Position numbers and translations under genes: made by a program. The notes under the pieces are model-generated. The model saw only the letters and a list, made by a program, of their open reading frames with translations. It did no database searches and was not told the DNA's origin. DNA of 64,000 nucleotides. It comes from Marinobacter sp. C7 (lineage in GTDB: Bacteria; Pseudomonadota; Gammaproteobacteria; Pseudomonadales; Oleiphilaceae). The DNA lies in assembly GCF_022343555.1 (NCBI RefSeq), contig NZ_JAKQZH010000003.1, positions 1 to 64,000 on the forward strand. The letters run 5' to 3'. The number at the start of each line of letters is the position of its first letter. Position 1 is the stretch's first letter. Below are positions 8,828-17,298 of this stretch, one piece after another.

Positions 8828-9582
8828 TGAGGAAGCTGATTTTTGGTCTCGTTTTCGCAGTCCTGCCGGCCCTCGGGCTGGCAGCCGGCGGTGCGGTTCC
8901 GCTCGACCATATCGAGACGGACCACACCAACAAGGAATCCCTGCAGCGGGGTGTGGCCCTGTTCACCAACTACTGCATGGGCTGCCACTCCATGGAATAC
9001 GCCCGCTACAAGCGCGTGGCGGAAGATCTCGAGATTCCCGTGGAACTGTACGAGGAGAACCTGATCTTCACCGGCGCCAAGATTGGCGAGCTGATGAAGA
9101 ACTCCATGAGCAAGGATATGGCGGCAGGCTGGTTCGGTGCGCCGCCGCCCGATCTGACTCTGGAGACCCGTCTCCGTGGTGAGTCCTGGGTGTATTCTTA
9201 CCTGCGTGGCTTCTACAAGGATGAAACCCGCCCGCTGGGTGTGAATAACATCGTCTTCCCGAACGTGGGTATGCCGCATGTGTTGGTTGATCTTCAGGGC
9301 CTGTGTGCCGTAGAGCCGAAAGTGGGCGTCGAGGCCTCGGTTGAACCGCTCAGTGGCAACATCAATAACGGTGATCTGTGCCCGCAGTACGCAAGCGAGG
9401 GGTCCATGTCCGAGGCGGAGTTCAGCCAGGCCATGTACGACCTGACCAACTTCATGTCTTATATGGCTGATCCGGTCAGAGTGGAGCGTGAGCGCCTGGG
9501 TATCTTTGTACTGATCTTCGTGGCGATCTTCTTCATCTTTGCGTACCTGCTCAATCGTGAGTACTGGAAGGACGTACACTGA
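8827..9582 (+). CDS. petC: Ubiquinol-cytochrome c reductase, cytochrome c1
   Basis: A 251-residue c-type cytochrome. An N-terminal signal sequence ends near LGLAAGG, the haem is attached at C50-M-G-C53-H54, and the sixth-ligand region follows. A C-terminal anchor helix (LGIFVLIFVAIFFIFAYLL) ends in the cytoplasmic tail NREYWKDVH. It delivers electrons to soluble cytochrome c. It is the last gene of petABC; a terminator lies 30 bases downstream. Confidence 0.97.
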   Translation: MRKLIFGLVFAVLPALGLAAGGAVPLDHIETDHTNKESLQRGVALFTNYCMGCHSMEYARYKRVAEDLEIPVELYEENLIFTGAKIGELMKNSMSKDMAAGWFGAPPPDLTLETRLRGESWVYSYLRGFYKDETRPLGVNNIVFPNVGMPHVLVDLQGLCAVEPKVGVEASVEPLSGNINNGDLCPQYASEGSMSEAEFSQAMYDLTNFMSYMADPVRVERERLGIFVLIFVAIFFIFAYLLNREYWKDVH

Positions 9583-9611
9583 GAAATAGGGTATAATCCC
9601 GTTTCCTGAAT

Positions 9612-9644
9612 TCCAGCGGGCTCTTCTGGGCCCGCTGGATTTTT
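9612..9644 (+). terminator. Terminator after petABC
   Basis: TCCAGCGGGC pairs perfectly with GCCCGCTGGA around an 8-base loop, followed by TTTTT. A consensus-like TATAAT lies 15 bases upstream at 9592-9597, so the hairpin may instead act at the very start of a transcript heading for sspA. Confidence 0.9.
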
Positions 9645-9691
9645 GCGTTTCTTCAGGGTTATTTCGGTTTGTTTACTCGTGAGGTAGTTCT

Positions 9692-10321
9692 ATGGGCGTT
9701 GTGACCAAGCGGTCATCAATGACGTTTTTCTCTGATCCGGCCAGTCATTACAGTCACCGGGTGCGTATTGTCCTGGCAGAGAAGGGTGTTACCGTTGATA
9801 TTGTGGATGTGGATCCGGACAACCCGCCGGCGGAGTTGGCCGACCTGAATCCGTACAACGCCCTGCCGACGCTGGTCGATCGGGATCTGGTGCTCTATGA
9901 GCCCAACATCATGATGGAGTATCTGGACGAGCGCTTCCCGCATCCGCCCCTGCTACCGGTCTACCCTGTAGCCCGGGCCAACAGTCGCCTGATGATCCAC
10001 CGGATCCAGAAGGACTGGTGCGGCCTGGTTGACCAGATTCTCGCCCAGCCCAACGCCAAGGCTTCCGAGGCTGCCCGCAAGGAGCTGCGTGAGAGTCTGC
10101 TGGCAACGGCCCCGCTGTTTGGCGAAATGCCGTTTTTCCTCTCCGAGGAATTCACCATCGTCGATTGTTGTATTGCTCCGATCCTCTGGCGCCTGCCGGC
10201 GTTGGGCATCGAGCTGGATGAAAAGCAGGCGAAACCGATCCAGAAATACATGGAGAGCATCTTTGCTCGCGAGGGCTTCAAGGCGAGCCTGTCTGATCTG
10301 GAAGAAGACATTCGCAGCTGA
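9692..10321 (+). CDS. sspA: Stringent starvation protein A
   Basis: A 209-residue protein with a glutathione-S-transferase fold (thioredoxin-like N-terminal domain [23 protein letters not shown], helical C-terminal domain). It binds RNA polymerase and helps in stationary phase and acid stress; it is not an active GST. The PHPPLLP segment, part of the polymerase-contacting surface in E. coli SspA, is present. It sits directly before sspB. Confidence 0.95.
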   Translation: MGVVTKRSSMTFFSDPASHYSHRVRIVLAEKGVTVDIVDVDPDNPPAELADLNPYNALPTLVDRDLVLYEPNIMMEYLDERFPHPPLLPVYPVARANSRLMIHRIQKDWCGLVDQILAQPNAKASEAARKELRESLLATAPLFGEMPFFLSEEFTIVDCCIAPILWRLPALGIELDEKQAKPIQKYMESIFAREGFKASLSDLEEDIRS

Positions 10322-10358
10322 TTTTCGGTTAACCCGGCTAACGGGGCAGGAGTAGGTA

Positions 10359-10793
10359 GTGCCTGACAACAAAATCGCCATGACGTCCAGTCGACCGTAC
10401 CTTGTGCGGGCCTTCAACGAGTGGATTCTGGATAATGACTGTACCCCATACATCGTCGTTGATGCCGGTGTTCAGGGGGTGCAGGTGCCCACGGAACATG
10501 TGGCCAATGGTCAGATCGTCCTGAACATCAGTCCGGGTGCTGTTCGTGGGCTTGTCGTTGGCAACGGCGCATTGGAATTCAGCGCCCGTTTCGGGGGCGT
10601 GCCGATGCAGGTCTTTATCCCGCTCCAGGCGGTGATGGCGATCTATGCCAAGGAGAACGGTGAAGGCATGGTGTTTGGTAGTGAGCCCGGAACCCCTGAT
10701 CCGGATGGTCCCGGTGATGGCGACGAAGGGCCTTCCCGGGGTGGGCCGGAGGATCGTCCTTCAGGCAGGCCAACCCTGAAAGTGGTGAAGTGA
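10359..10793 (+). CDS. sspB: ClpXP adaptor, stringent starvation protein B
   Basis: A 144-residue adaptor that delivers ssrA-tagged proteins to ClpXP. The folded domain (TSSRPYLVRAFNEWILDN to VFIPLQAVMAIYAKENGEGM) is followed by an acidic Gly/Pro/Asp-rich flexible tail. The tail ends RPTLKVVK, the ClpX-binding motif. The GTG at 10359 is preferred because AGGAG at 10348-10352 sits six bases before it; the usual Met (ATG at 10380) has no ribosome site. Confidence 0.94.
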   Translation: MPDNKIAMTSSRPYLVRAFNEWILDNDCTPYIVVDAGVQGVQVPTEHVANGQIVLNISPGAVRGLVVGNGALEFSARFGGVPMQVFIPLQAVMAIYAKENGEGMVFGSEPGTPDPDGPGDGDEGPSRGGPEDRPSGRPTLKVVK

Positions 10794-10817
10794 AGTCCTG
10801 TTTCTCGTTCTCTCCAG

Positions 10818-10843
10818 AAAGCCAGCGCCAGCTGGCTTTTTTT
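10818..10843 (+). terminator. Terminator of sspAB, touching the convergent gene
   Basis: AAAGCCAGC pairs with GCTGGCTTT around GCCA, followed by TTTT. The end of its T run is also the start of the reverse-strand stop codon at 10842-10844, so the terminator serves as the border of the convergent SIS gene. Confidence 0.9.
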
Positions 10844-11432
10844 ATCCGCCAAACAGCTTCCCGTCTACCAGGCGGCAAAGCGTGTTGATAATGAGCAGGA
10901 GCAGCGGGGTTGCATCGGCCGGGTCCAGATTGTTCAGGGCAATCTCATGGTCTTCGGGGTGAAGCAGTGAGGTGATGTCCGATTTTTCCCGCGCACTGAG
11001 AACCACCACCTGCATTTCCCGATCGTGAGCCGCCTGTATCGCCTGTATCAAATTGGCCTTGTGTCCATCATCCACCACGACGAAGAGCAGGTCTCCTGGC
11101 TTGCCGATCGCTCGAACCTGCCGCGAGAAGGTGTCATTGAACCGGTTGTCCCGACAAATCGCAGAGTAGGTGGTTGCATCTGCGCCGAGGTTGATCGCGG
11201 GCAGGGCGGGCCGATCCTGTTCGAGGCGGTTTAGCAGGGCGGTGCAGAAATACTGGGCCAGGATATTGGCGTTGCCATTGGCGCAGGTAATGAGCTTGCC
11301 GTCCTGAAGCAAGGTGTTCACAAACGCGTCAGCGGCGGGCTCAATCTGCGGCGCTACGGTTGTAGCCGCCTCTGCGGTATGTTCCATGTGCGTGGCGAAC
11401 CACTGGCTGATTTGCTGTTCGGTAGTGTCCAT
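10842..11432 (-). CDS. SIS-domain protein, DiaA/GmhA-like, catalytic motifs lost
   Basis: A 196-residue SIS-fold protein of the DiaA/phosphoheptose isomerase family. DiaA binds DnaA and promotes replication initiation; GmhA isomerises sedoheptulose 7-phosphate. Here the phosphosugar loop is CANGNANILAQYF instead of CGNGxSAxxAQHF. The second Ser/Thr loop is VVDDGHKAN, and the C-terminal catalytic HR..RIQE.H region is NLDPADATPLLLL. Isomerase activity is therefore unlikely and a DnaA-related or structural role more plausible (inference). ATG 11432 is chosen over an upstream start at 11471 that would overlap yraN. Eight bases separate it from yraN. Confidence 0.82.
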   Translation of the reverse strand: MDTTEQQISQWFATHMEHTAEAATTVAPQIEPAADAFVNTLLQDGKLITCANGNANILAQYFCTALLNRLEQDRPALPAINLGADATTYSAICRDNRFNDTFSRQVRAIGKPGDLLFVVVDDGHKANLIQAIQAAHDREMQVVVLSAREKSDITSLLHPEDHEIALNNLDPADATPLLLLIINTLCRLVDGKLFGG

Positions 11433-11440
11433 TGCGTGTC

Positions 11441-11806
11441 TTACTCTGCCTGGATGGCGTTCCTGATCCATTGTATCCGGTATTTGCTGGTGGTCCCCGG
11501 TATTATGCCTATTACATCAATCCTGCTACAGGCGTTCCAGAGGCCGTGTCGGTGCAGGTAAAAGGAAACGGCCCTGATCAGCTTGCGCTGTTTGCCGTAG
11601 GTGATCGATCCGGCCGGATCGGTCAGGCTGCCGCTTCCCCGGAAGCGGACTTCAAAGAACACCAGCGTATCCCCGTCCTTACCGATGAGGTCGATCTCTC
11701 CGCCCCGGTTGTAGACATTCCTCTCGATAATGGTGACACCACGGCTGCGCAGGTATCGGGCCGCGACACCTTCATAGTGGTTGCCGAGTTCTCGTTTGCC
11801 GTCCAT
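11441..11806 (-). CDS. yraN: UPF0102 family protein YraN
   Basis: A 121-residue protein with a restriction-endonuclease-like core: GGEIDLIGKDGDTLVFFEVRFR contains the E-x-D...E-x-R pattern of the family. The function is unsettled; the fold suggests a DNA-processing nuclease. It sits between lpoA and the SIS gene, as I remember for pseudomonads and enterobacteria. Confidence 0.92.
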   Translation of the reverse strand: MDGKRELGNHYEGVAARYLRSRGVTIIERNVYNRGGEIDLIGKDGDTLVFFEVRFRGSGSLTDPAGSITYGKQRKLIRAVSFYLHRHGLWNACSRIDVIGIIPGTTSKYRIQWIRNAIQAE

Positions 11807-11826
11807 GGCCAGGGTCTGCGTCTGGT

Positions 11827-13695
11827 TCAGATGGTGCCCGGTTGGCGCGCTTCGCCGGCCTCTTGTTCCTCGGGCGCAGGCTGTCTTTCAGGCAACAGTT
11901 CCGGCTTGCCGTTGACGAACTGGGCCCAGAGCTGGTTCCGGTGAATGCTGCCCTGGCGCGTCATGGTCAGGACGCCGGTCTGGCCCTCAATCGAGGCGGT
12001 ATCCAGTTGACGCAGCAGAGGCAGGCGCTTGCTCAGCTGCCAGGCGTCTGCGCCCATGGCAAACAGTCGTCCGAGCTGGCCCTGCGTGCCTTTCAGATGC
12101 TCCCTGGCCTGGGCCCGGAGTTCGTTGTTTTCACCCAGTACCCAGGGAATGTCCGTGAAGATGACGTCGTTCAGGTCGCGATCACGGGCCGGGTTGGGGC
12201 TGCCTCCATATACAATCGAGGGGGAATACACGGGCAGGTCGCCGCCGAAGTAAAAAGCGAACAGGGGCTTGAACTGGCGGGCGACAGTAGGCTCAGCCAC
12301 CAGGACGATTGCATCCGCATCCTGACGCCGACGCGCTTCGAACTCCACATCGATGCCAATGGTGCGCTCAACCTGGATGGCCCGGTTGCGGGAAACCGTG
12401 ATGCCGAGGAGGTCGGCGGTCACGGTGCGCAGATTGTCCTCCGGGAAAAAGCGCTCGATATCCAATGCCACCCCATTGCGCTCCTGCAGCCGCGACAACA
12501 GTGCACGTTCCACCCGGTCACCCCACTCGCCCTGGGGGATCAGGATCAGCACATGATCAAGCTTTTCAGCCACGAGGCGATCTGCAATCTGGCGAGCCTC
12601 GTCCTCCGCGGAGAGGCCATACTGGTACAGGCCGTCCGGTGGTGTTGCGCCTTCCGGCAAGTAATTCAGACCAAGCGCCGGAACAGGCAGGGTGGTCATG
12701 TCGGCGAGTTCGGTCAGTGATTCTTTCTCCAGGGGGCCGACGATAAGATCAAAGCCTCCGGATGAGAGTTCGTTGTACAGCTGGCCGAAATTCTCACCTG
12801 AAGTGTTGATCACCCGGATATCGGTCTTGCTGCGGTCGGCCGACTGATCCAGGTAATAGGCAGAGAGGAAGCCGTCCCTGATGGCCTTTCCGGCACTTGC
12901 AAACGGGCCCTCAAGGGGGAGTGCCAGGGCGATCTTCTCCGGACGGCTGGCTGCGAGTGTGGCAATCAGCTGCAACTCCGATGGCGGAACCTGAGCTGCG
13001 GGGTGTCCGGGCCAGTTGTTCTGCCAGCGACGCACGATGCGCCCCTGGTCATCGAGGCTGACACCCGGCTCACGGACCAGGGCGGCCAGCTCGAGCCATC
13101 CCTGGTTCTCATAACCGATGGCCTTCGCGCTCGCATCGGCCAACTCCTGATCCGAGAGACTGTTGAGAAGCTGCCAGATCCGATCGTGCAGTTGCTGGAC
13201 GTCAGCATCGGGATCAGTCTGGGCCAGCAGCATCAGGGTCATCGCCGCACCTACCCGGTCGCCCGCGAGTTCCTGGGTCCGGGTCTGGAGGTCTGCCGCG
13301 TTGGCCAGCTGTTCAGGCGAATAGTCAATGAATGCTTCGGAAGCGAGTCCGTCAGTTATGGCCCGGGCCCAGTCACTGTCCTTCAGGGCGGTGGCGCTTG
13401 TCATTGCCAGGAGGCGTTTTTCAAGTTCCAGCTCCGGGACCGGCTGGTCGAGCTGTGAGCTTTGGAGTATGGTGCGTGCGTCCTCGTGTCGGCCCTGGTC
13501 CTGGAAGCGGCTGGCGATTCTCAGCAGGTATTCTTGCGCCGTCGTCCGGTTATCTTCGCCTGCGGCAAGCTCAAGAGCTTCGTTCGGGGTCTGGGCTACG
13601 TGGGAGGCCAGGTTCACGCTGGCGCACCCGGACAGCAGCAGGAACGCAAACAGGAAACTGGCCAGGGCACACTGATTGATAGACTTCTTGATCAT
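11827..13695 (-). CDS. lpoA: Penicillin-binding protein activator LpoA (LppC family lipoprotein)
   Basis: A 622-residue outer-membrane lipoprotein. The signal peptide ends in a lipobox L-S-G-C (Cys24). An N-terminal helical TPR-like domain (about 30-245) is followed by a periplasmic binding-protein-like domain (IALALPLEGPFASAGKAIRDGFLSAYY onward). In E. coli LpoA it reaches through the periplasm to activate PBP1A. The C-terminal tail is Glu/Pro-rich (PERQPAPEEQEAGEARQ). It is divergent from rsmI and first gene of the lpoA-yraN-SIS operon. Confidence 0.9.
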   Translation of the reverse strand: MIKKSINQCALASFLFAFLLLSGCASVNLASHVAQTPNEALELAAGEDNRTTAQEYLLRIASRFQDQGRHEDARTILQSSQLDQPVPELELEKRLLAMTSATALKDSDWARAITDGLASEAFIDYSPEQLANAADLQTRTQELAGDRVGAAMTLMLLAQTDPDADVQQLHDRIWQLLNSLSDQELADASAKAIGYENQGWLELAALVREPGVSLDDQGRIVRRWQNNWPGHPAAQVPPSELQLIATLAASRPEKIALALPLEGPFASAGKAIRDGFLSAYYLDQSADRSKTDIRVINTSGENFGQLYNELSSGGFDLIVGPLEKESLTELADMTTLPVPALGLNYLPEGATPPDGLYQYGLSAEDEARQIADRLVAEKLDHVLILIPQGEWGDRVERALLSRLQERNGVALDIERFFPEDNLRTVTADLLGITVSRNRAIQVERTIGIDVEFEARRRQDADAIVLVAEPTVARQFKPLFAFYFGGDLPVYSPSIVYGGSPNPARDRDLNDVIFTDIPWVLGENNELRAQAREHLKGTQGQLGRLFAMGADAWQLSKRLPLLRQLDTASIEGQTGVLTMTRQGSIHRNQLWAQFVNGKPELLPERQPAPEEQEAGEARQPGTI

Positions 13696-13827
13696 GACAA
13701 GCTTGACTCACTCCGGATGATTGGGCTTGTGACGCCGCATTAACGGTGGCAAGTTTAACAGCTCCGGGGGCAATTCACATGACCGGGCTGTCATGGTCGG
13801 GGCCAAAACAGCTAAAGGGTGCACAGA

Positions 13828-14724
13828 TTGACTAAAGAAACGGCGGGTGTTGTCAGAGAGAGTGGGCAGGCAGGTGGTGGGCCGGGCACCCTGTACATCG
13901 TGGCGACGCCTATCGGCAACCTTGAGGATCTGTCCCCGCGGGCAGAGAAGGTGCTGTCTTCCGTGGCGGTGGTTGCAGCGGAAGATACCCGCCACAGTGG
14001 TCGGCTGCTGCAGCACCTGGGCCTTCGTAAGCCGATGATCGCACTGCATGAGCATAATGAGCGTGAGAGGGTCGAGCGCGTGCTCAACGAGTTGCAGGCG
14101 GGCAAGGATCTGGCCCTGATTTCCGATGCCGGTACACCGCTTATTTCCGATCCGGGGTACATTGTGGTTCGGGAGGCGAGGGCGCTCGGAATCCGGGTCA
14201 GCCCGATTCCCGGAGCCTGCGCCCTGGTGACTGCACTGAGTGCGGCCGGGTTGCCCACGGACCGTTTTCTCTTCGCGGGTTTTCTTCCTGCCAAGCGCAA
14301 CGGCAGAAAGGCGGCACTTGAATCCCTGAAGCGCGAGCAGGCGACGCTGGTGTTTTACGAATCGCCCCACCGGATCCTGGACACTCTGGCAGACATGGTG
14401 GAGGTGCTGGGTAGCGGGCGTGAGCTGGTCCTCGGTCGTGAGCTGACCAAAACCTTCGAGACGTTTTACAGTGGCCGGGCCGAGGCCGTGCTGGACGAAT
14501 TGCAGTCCGATCCCCACGGCACCCGGGGAGAATTTGTGGTGGTCGTGCGCGGCGCAGAGTCGTCTGGTGACGCCGCGGGCGAGTCCGGACTGGATGTGGA
14601 CAAGCTGTTGGCGCTGCTCCTGGCCGAGCTCCCGGTAAAGAAAGCGGCAAGGATTGTTGCCGAGCTCACCGGTGGATCCAAGAATGAATTGTATCAGCGG
14701 GCGCTCGGGCTCAAGGAGCGTTGA
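13828..14724 (+). CDS. rsmI: 16S rRNA (cytidine1402-2'-O)-methyltransferase
   Basis: Tetrapyrrole-methylase-fold enzyme that methylates C1402 in the decoding centre; RsmH, encoded about 1.2 kb downstream, methylates the same base on N4. Motifs include GTLYIVATPIGNLEDLS, AEDTRHSGRLL, SDAGTPLISDPGY and GACALVTALSAAGLP. TTG 13828 is chosen because AAAGGG at 13814-13819 lies eight bases before it; a GTG at 13819 in the same frame lacks a ribosome site. The protein has 298 residues. Confidence 0.93.
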   Translation: MTKETAGVVRESGQAGGGPGTLYIVATPIGNLEDLSPRAEKVLSSVAVVAAEDTRHSGRLLQHLGLRKPMIALHEHNERERVERVLNELQAGKDLALISDAGTPLISDPGYIVVREARALGIRVSPIPGACALVTALSAAGLPTDRFLFAGFLPAKRNGRKAALESLKREQATLVFYESPHRILDTLADMVEVLGSGRELVLGRELTKTFETFYSGRAEAVLDELQSDPHGTRGEFVVVVRGAESSGDAAGESGLDVDKLLALLLAELPVKKAARIVAELTGGSKNELYQRALGLKER

Positions 14725-14743
14725 CCGGTCGGAGAGGTTTTCC

Positions 14744-14772
14744 TTGCAAGCCGGAAGGTGCCGGAGTATTGT
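14744..14772 (+). promoter_or_regulatory. Promoter of RNase P RNA
   Basis: TTGCAA at 14744-14749, a 17-base spacer and TATTGT at 14767-14772 place the start at about 14779-14780. That is exactly where the base-paired 5' end of the RNA begins. Confidence 0.8.
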
Positions 14773-14779
14773 CACGCCC

Positions 14780-15126
14780 GAGCTCGCCAGACAGTCGCCG
14801 CCGGTCCGCCGGGGGAGGAAAGTCCGGGCTCCGCAGGGCAAGGTGCCAGGTAACGCCTGGGCGGCGCGAGCCGACGGAAAGTGCAACAGAAAGTATACCG
14901 CCTAAGCGCCTTCGGGCGCCGGTAAGGGTGAAATGGTGCGGTAAGAGCGCACCGCGTGGCTGGCAACAGTCCACGGCGATGGTAAACCCCACCTGGAGCA
15001 AGACCAAATAGGAATCCAATGGCGTGGCCCGCGCTGGATTCGGGTAGGTTGCTTGAGGCCTGTGGTGACGCAGGCCCTAGATGAATGACTGTCCACGACA
15101 GAACCCGGCTTATCGGCGAGCTCTCC
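14780..15126 (+). ncRNA. rnpB: RNase P RNA, bacterial class A
   Basis: Catalytic RNA that trims tRNA 5' leaders. The 5' GAGCTCGCC pairs with 3' GGCGAGCTC (15115-15123) as helix P1. Conserved blocks appear in the right order: CCAGACAGTCGCCGC, GAGGAAAGTCCGGGCTCC, GGTGCCAGGTAACGCC, GTGCAACAGAAAG, GGTAAGGGTGAAA, AAGAGCGCACCG, GAGCAAGACCAAATAGG and TGACTGTCCACGACAGAACC. The size of about 347 bases is normal. It sits between rsmI and mraZ, as in pseudomonads. The 3' end is approximate. Confidence 0.97.
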
Positions 15127-15188
15127 TTTCCTTTCTGTGAAGTGTGCAATTCTCAAATCTGGTTCTTTATAGCCAAAAAATCTTAGAC

Positions 15189-15272
15189 CTAACTTGCCAT
15201 CTTCAGAACTTTCCGCAGGTGTTTGATTTCCTTTTGTTTCTTTTCCGTAATCTCGCCTTTCAGCCAAGCCAT
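15189..15272 (-). CDS. Possible 27-residue lysine-rich small protein
   Basis: In the AT-richer stretch between rnpB and mraZ, the reverse strand has an ATG at 15272 preceded by AAGAGG about nine bases upstream, and a TAG at 15189-15191. The product is MAWLKGEITEKKQKEIKHLR followed by KVLKMAS: basic, helix-forming and without a membrane segment. I recognise no family. Apart from this, bases 15127-15330 hold nothing I can name. It could be a chance frame. Confidence 0.3.
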   Translation of the reverse strand: MAWLKGEITEKKQKEIKHLRKVLKMAS

Positions 15273-15330
15273 CGCTCGTAACCTCTTGTCATAAAAGGAA
15301 CTTTTGCACGACCGACGCTATTTGCGGCGC

Positions 15331-15359
15331 TTGCATTGTGTAATGCGTGTTTCTATAGT
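15331..15359 (+). promoter_or_regulatory. Main promoter of the division and cell-wall cluster (Pmra)
   Basis: TTGCAT at 15331-15336, a 17-base spacer and TATAGT at 15354-15359 predict a start near 15366, immediately ahead of the MraZ boxes and 62 bases before mraZ. No terminator is seen until after ftsZ, so this promoter may serve up to 17 kb of genes. Confidence 0.85.
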
Positions 15360-15367
15360 GTGCAGAA

Positions 15368-15403
15368 GTGGGAAAAAGTGGTTTCTAGTGGTTTTTTGTG
15401 GTT
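15368..15403 (+). promoter_or_regulatory. MraZ operator: four TGGNN boxes with 10-bp period
   Basis: GTGGGA at 15368 and GTGGTT at 15378, 15388 and 15398 form four direct repeats exactly 10 bases apart, all on one helix face. MraZ is known to bind TGGGN repeats separated by five bases upstream of its own gene. Here they begin at the predicted transcription start, so bound MraZ would block initiation or promoter escape. This supports autorepression of the whole cluster. Confidence 0.85.
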
Positions 15404-15427
15404 TTCAGCTATCCCGAGACAGTGTGA

Positions 15428-15880
15428 ATGAGCAATTTTCTGGGCAGTCATGCCATCAACATGGATGCGAAGGGTCGCCTGGCGATCCCCGCCAAGGTCC
15501 GCGAGGAACTCTCGCAGATCTGTGGTGGTCGCATCGTGGTGACGGCTAATGCCGACGAGGAGCGCTGTCTTCTGGTGTATCCGGAGCCGGAGTGGGAAAA
15601 CCTGCGTCCTCAGATCGAAGCCCTGCCCAACATGAACAAGGCCGCCAGGCGGCTGCAGCGGTTGTTGCTTGGTAACGCCGCGCCTATGGAGCTGGATTCC
15701 GCGGGTCGTATCCTGATCCCGCCCACACTTCGAAGCTACGCCCATCTGGAGAAGAAGCTCATGCTCATCGGGCAGGGCAAAAAACTGGAGCTGTGGAGCG
15801 AAGAGCGCTGGTTCGCATGGCTCGATGAGTCTTCAGGCGACGACGATATGCCGCCGGAAATGGAGGCGTTGTCACTATGA
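15428..15880 (+). CDS. mraZ: Transcriptional regulator MraZ
   Basis: A 150-residue DNA-binding protein built from two SpoVT-AbrB-type half-domains ([23 protein letters not shown] near the N-terminus and [23 protein letters not shown] in the second half). It forms a ring-shaped oligomer that binds the repeat array just upstream (15368-15403) and represses the cluster. It overlaps rsmH by four bases (ATGA). Confidence 0.97.
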   Translation: MSNFLGSHAINMDAKGRLAIPAKVREELSQICGGRIVVTANADEERCLLVYPEPEWENLRPQIEALPNMNKAARRLQRLLLGNAAPMELDSAGRILIPPTLRSYAHLEKKLMLIGQGKKLELWSEERWFAWLDESSGDDDMPPEMEALSL

Positions 15881-16860
15881 CTTCCGAACGCAACCAGAAG
15901 GACGGAGCAGGCTACGCCCACCGCTCGGTTCTTCTGGATTCGGCGGTCGATTACCTCGTTGTTGACCCCGATGGCAAATACGTGGACGGCACTTTCGGCC
16001 GCGGTGGCCACAGCCGGCTGATCCTTGAGCGCCTGGGTCCCGGCGGGCATCTGCTGGGTTTCGACAAGGACCCCGAGGCAATCCGGGCCGCCGAATCCCT
16101 GGCGGCCGAAGATCCTCGCTTTTCCTGGTTTCACGGCTCCTTCGCCGAACTGGCTCTCGCCATGGCGAGGCGCGACTGGGATGAAATTGATGGTCTCCTG
16201 CTGGATCTCGGTGTGTCTTCTCCGCAACTTGATGATCCGTCGCGGGGCTTCAGCTTCATGCGCGACGGGCCCCTGGATATGCGAATGAATCCACATCAGT
16301 CGCCCAGTGCGGCTGAGTGGCTGGCCAGGGCGGAAGAGCAGGAAATCGCAAATGTTATCTGGCGATACGGCGAGGAGAGATTTTCCCGCCGTATCGCCCG
16401 TCTCGTTGTGGAGCGCCGTCAGGAGGCTCCGATCGAGACCACGCGGCAGTTGGCCGAACTGGTCAGCGAGGCCGTGCCAAAGAAGGAAAAGCACAAGCAC
16501 CCGGCGACCCGCACTTTTCAGGCAATCCGCATCTTTATCAACAGGGAGCTGGAGGATCTGGAGCTTTGTTTGCAGGCGGCGGCGGAGCGGCTGGCCCCCG
16601 GCGGCAGGCTGGTGGTGATCAGTTTCCATTCCCTGGAAGACCGGTTGGTGAAGCGGTTCATGCGGGATCTGGCGCGGGGGCCGAAGTTGCCAAGAGGAAT
16701 ACCGGTTACCGCCGACCAGGAGCAGTCAGCCTTTCGTCTGGTGGGCAAGGCCAGTAAGGCCGGTGCCGAGGAAATCAGCGACAACGTCAGGGCCCGCAGT
16801 GCAGTAATGCGGGTACTCGAGAGAATAAACAGAACCGATAAAACGCAGGGGAGCGCGTGA
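15877..16860 (+). CDS. rsmH: 16S rRNA (cytosine1402-N4)-methyltransferase
   Basis: A 327-residue SAM-dependent methyltransferase. The SAM loop is [10 protein letters not shown] at 36-45. The family segments [20 protein letters not shown] and [15 protein letters not shown] are present. It modifies the same decoding-centre base as RsmI. It overlaps mraZ by four bases. Confidence 0.97.
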   Translation: MTSERNQKDGAGYAHRSVLLDSAVDYLVVDPDGKYVDGTFGRGGHSRLILERLGPGGHLLGFDKDPEAIRAAESLAAEDPRFSWFHGSFAELALAMARRDWDEIDGLLLDLGVSSPQLDDPSRGFSFMRDGPLDMRMNPHQSPSAAEWLARAEEQEIANVIWRYGEERFSRRIARLVVERRQEAPIETTRQLAELVSEAVPKKEKHKHPATRTFQAIRIFINRELEDLELCLQAAAERLAPGGRLVVISFHSLEDRLVKRFMRDLARGPKLPRGIPVTADQEQSAFRLVGKASKAGAEEISDNVRARSAVMRVLERINRTDKTQGSA

Positions 16861-16862
16861 CC

Positions 16863-17267
16863 ATGGGCGCGGTAGCCATAGAACAACCGGCCAAGACGGC
16901 CAGGCTCAATAAGCAGAAGGTTCGCGATGGCGTCGCCACCGCGGTGCGCATTTCACAACAGGTTTTCGACGCTACCCGCCAGAAGCGGGTGTTGGTTTCT
17001 CTTGGGTTGATGGCGGTGCTGGTTGCATCCTCCATTGGTGTGGTGGTCAGCGCCCATGAGAACAGGGAACTGTTCAATACCCTGTCGCAATTGCAGGCGC
17101 AGCGTGACCAGTACCAGCGAGAGTGGAGTCAGTTGCTGCTCGAGCAGAGTGCGCTCAGTGCCCACGGGCGGGTGGAAGGTCTGGCATCGGAACGCCTCGG
17201 GATGGTTGTGCCAGGCCGTGAAGATATTGTGCTGGTACCGCTGATGTCTCCGGTATCGGACCGGTAA
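16863..17267 (+). CDS. ftsL: Cell division protein FtsL
   Basis: A small bitopic division protein (134 aa). A basic cytoplasmic N-terminus of about 45 residues is followed by one membrane helix (LVSLGLMAVLVASSIGVVVSA) and a periplasmic coiled coil (NRELFNTLSQLQAQRDQYQREWSQLLLEQSAL). FtsL forms a complex with FtsB and FtsQ and helps activate FtsWI. ATG 16863 fits AGGGGAG at 16847-16853 better than the GTG at 16857, which overlaps the rsmH stop. Confidence 0.93.
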   Translation: MGAVAIEQPAKTARLNKQKVRDGVATAVRISQQVFDATRQKRVLVSLGLMAVLVASSIGVVVSAHENRELFNTLSQLQAQRDQYQREWSQLLLEQSALSAHGRVEGLASERLGMVVPGREDIVLVPLMSPVSDR

Positions 17268-17298
17268 TCCGATAACAACAACATTCAAAAACGTCAGG

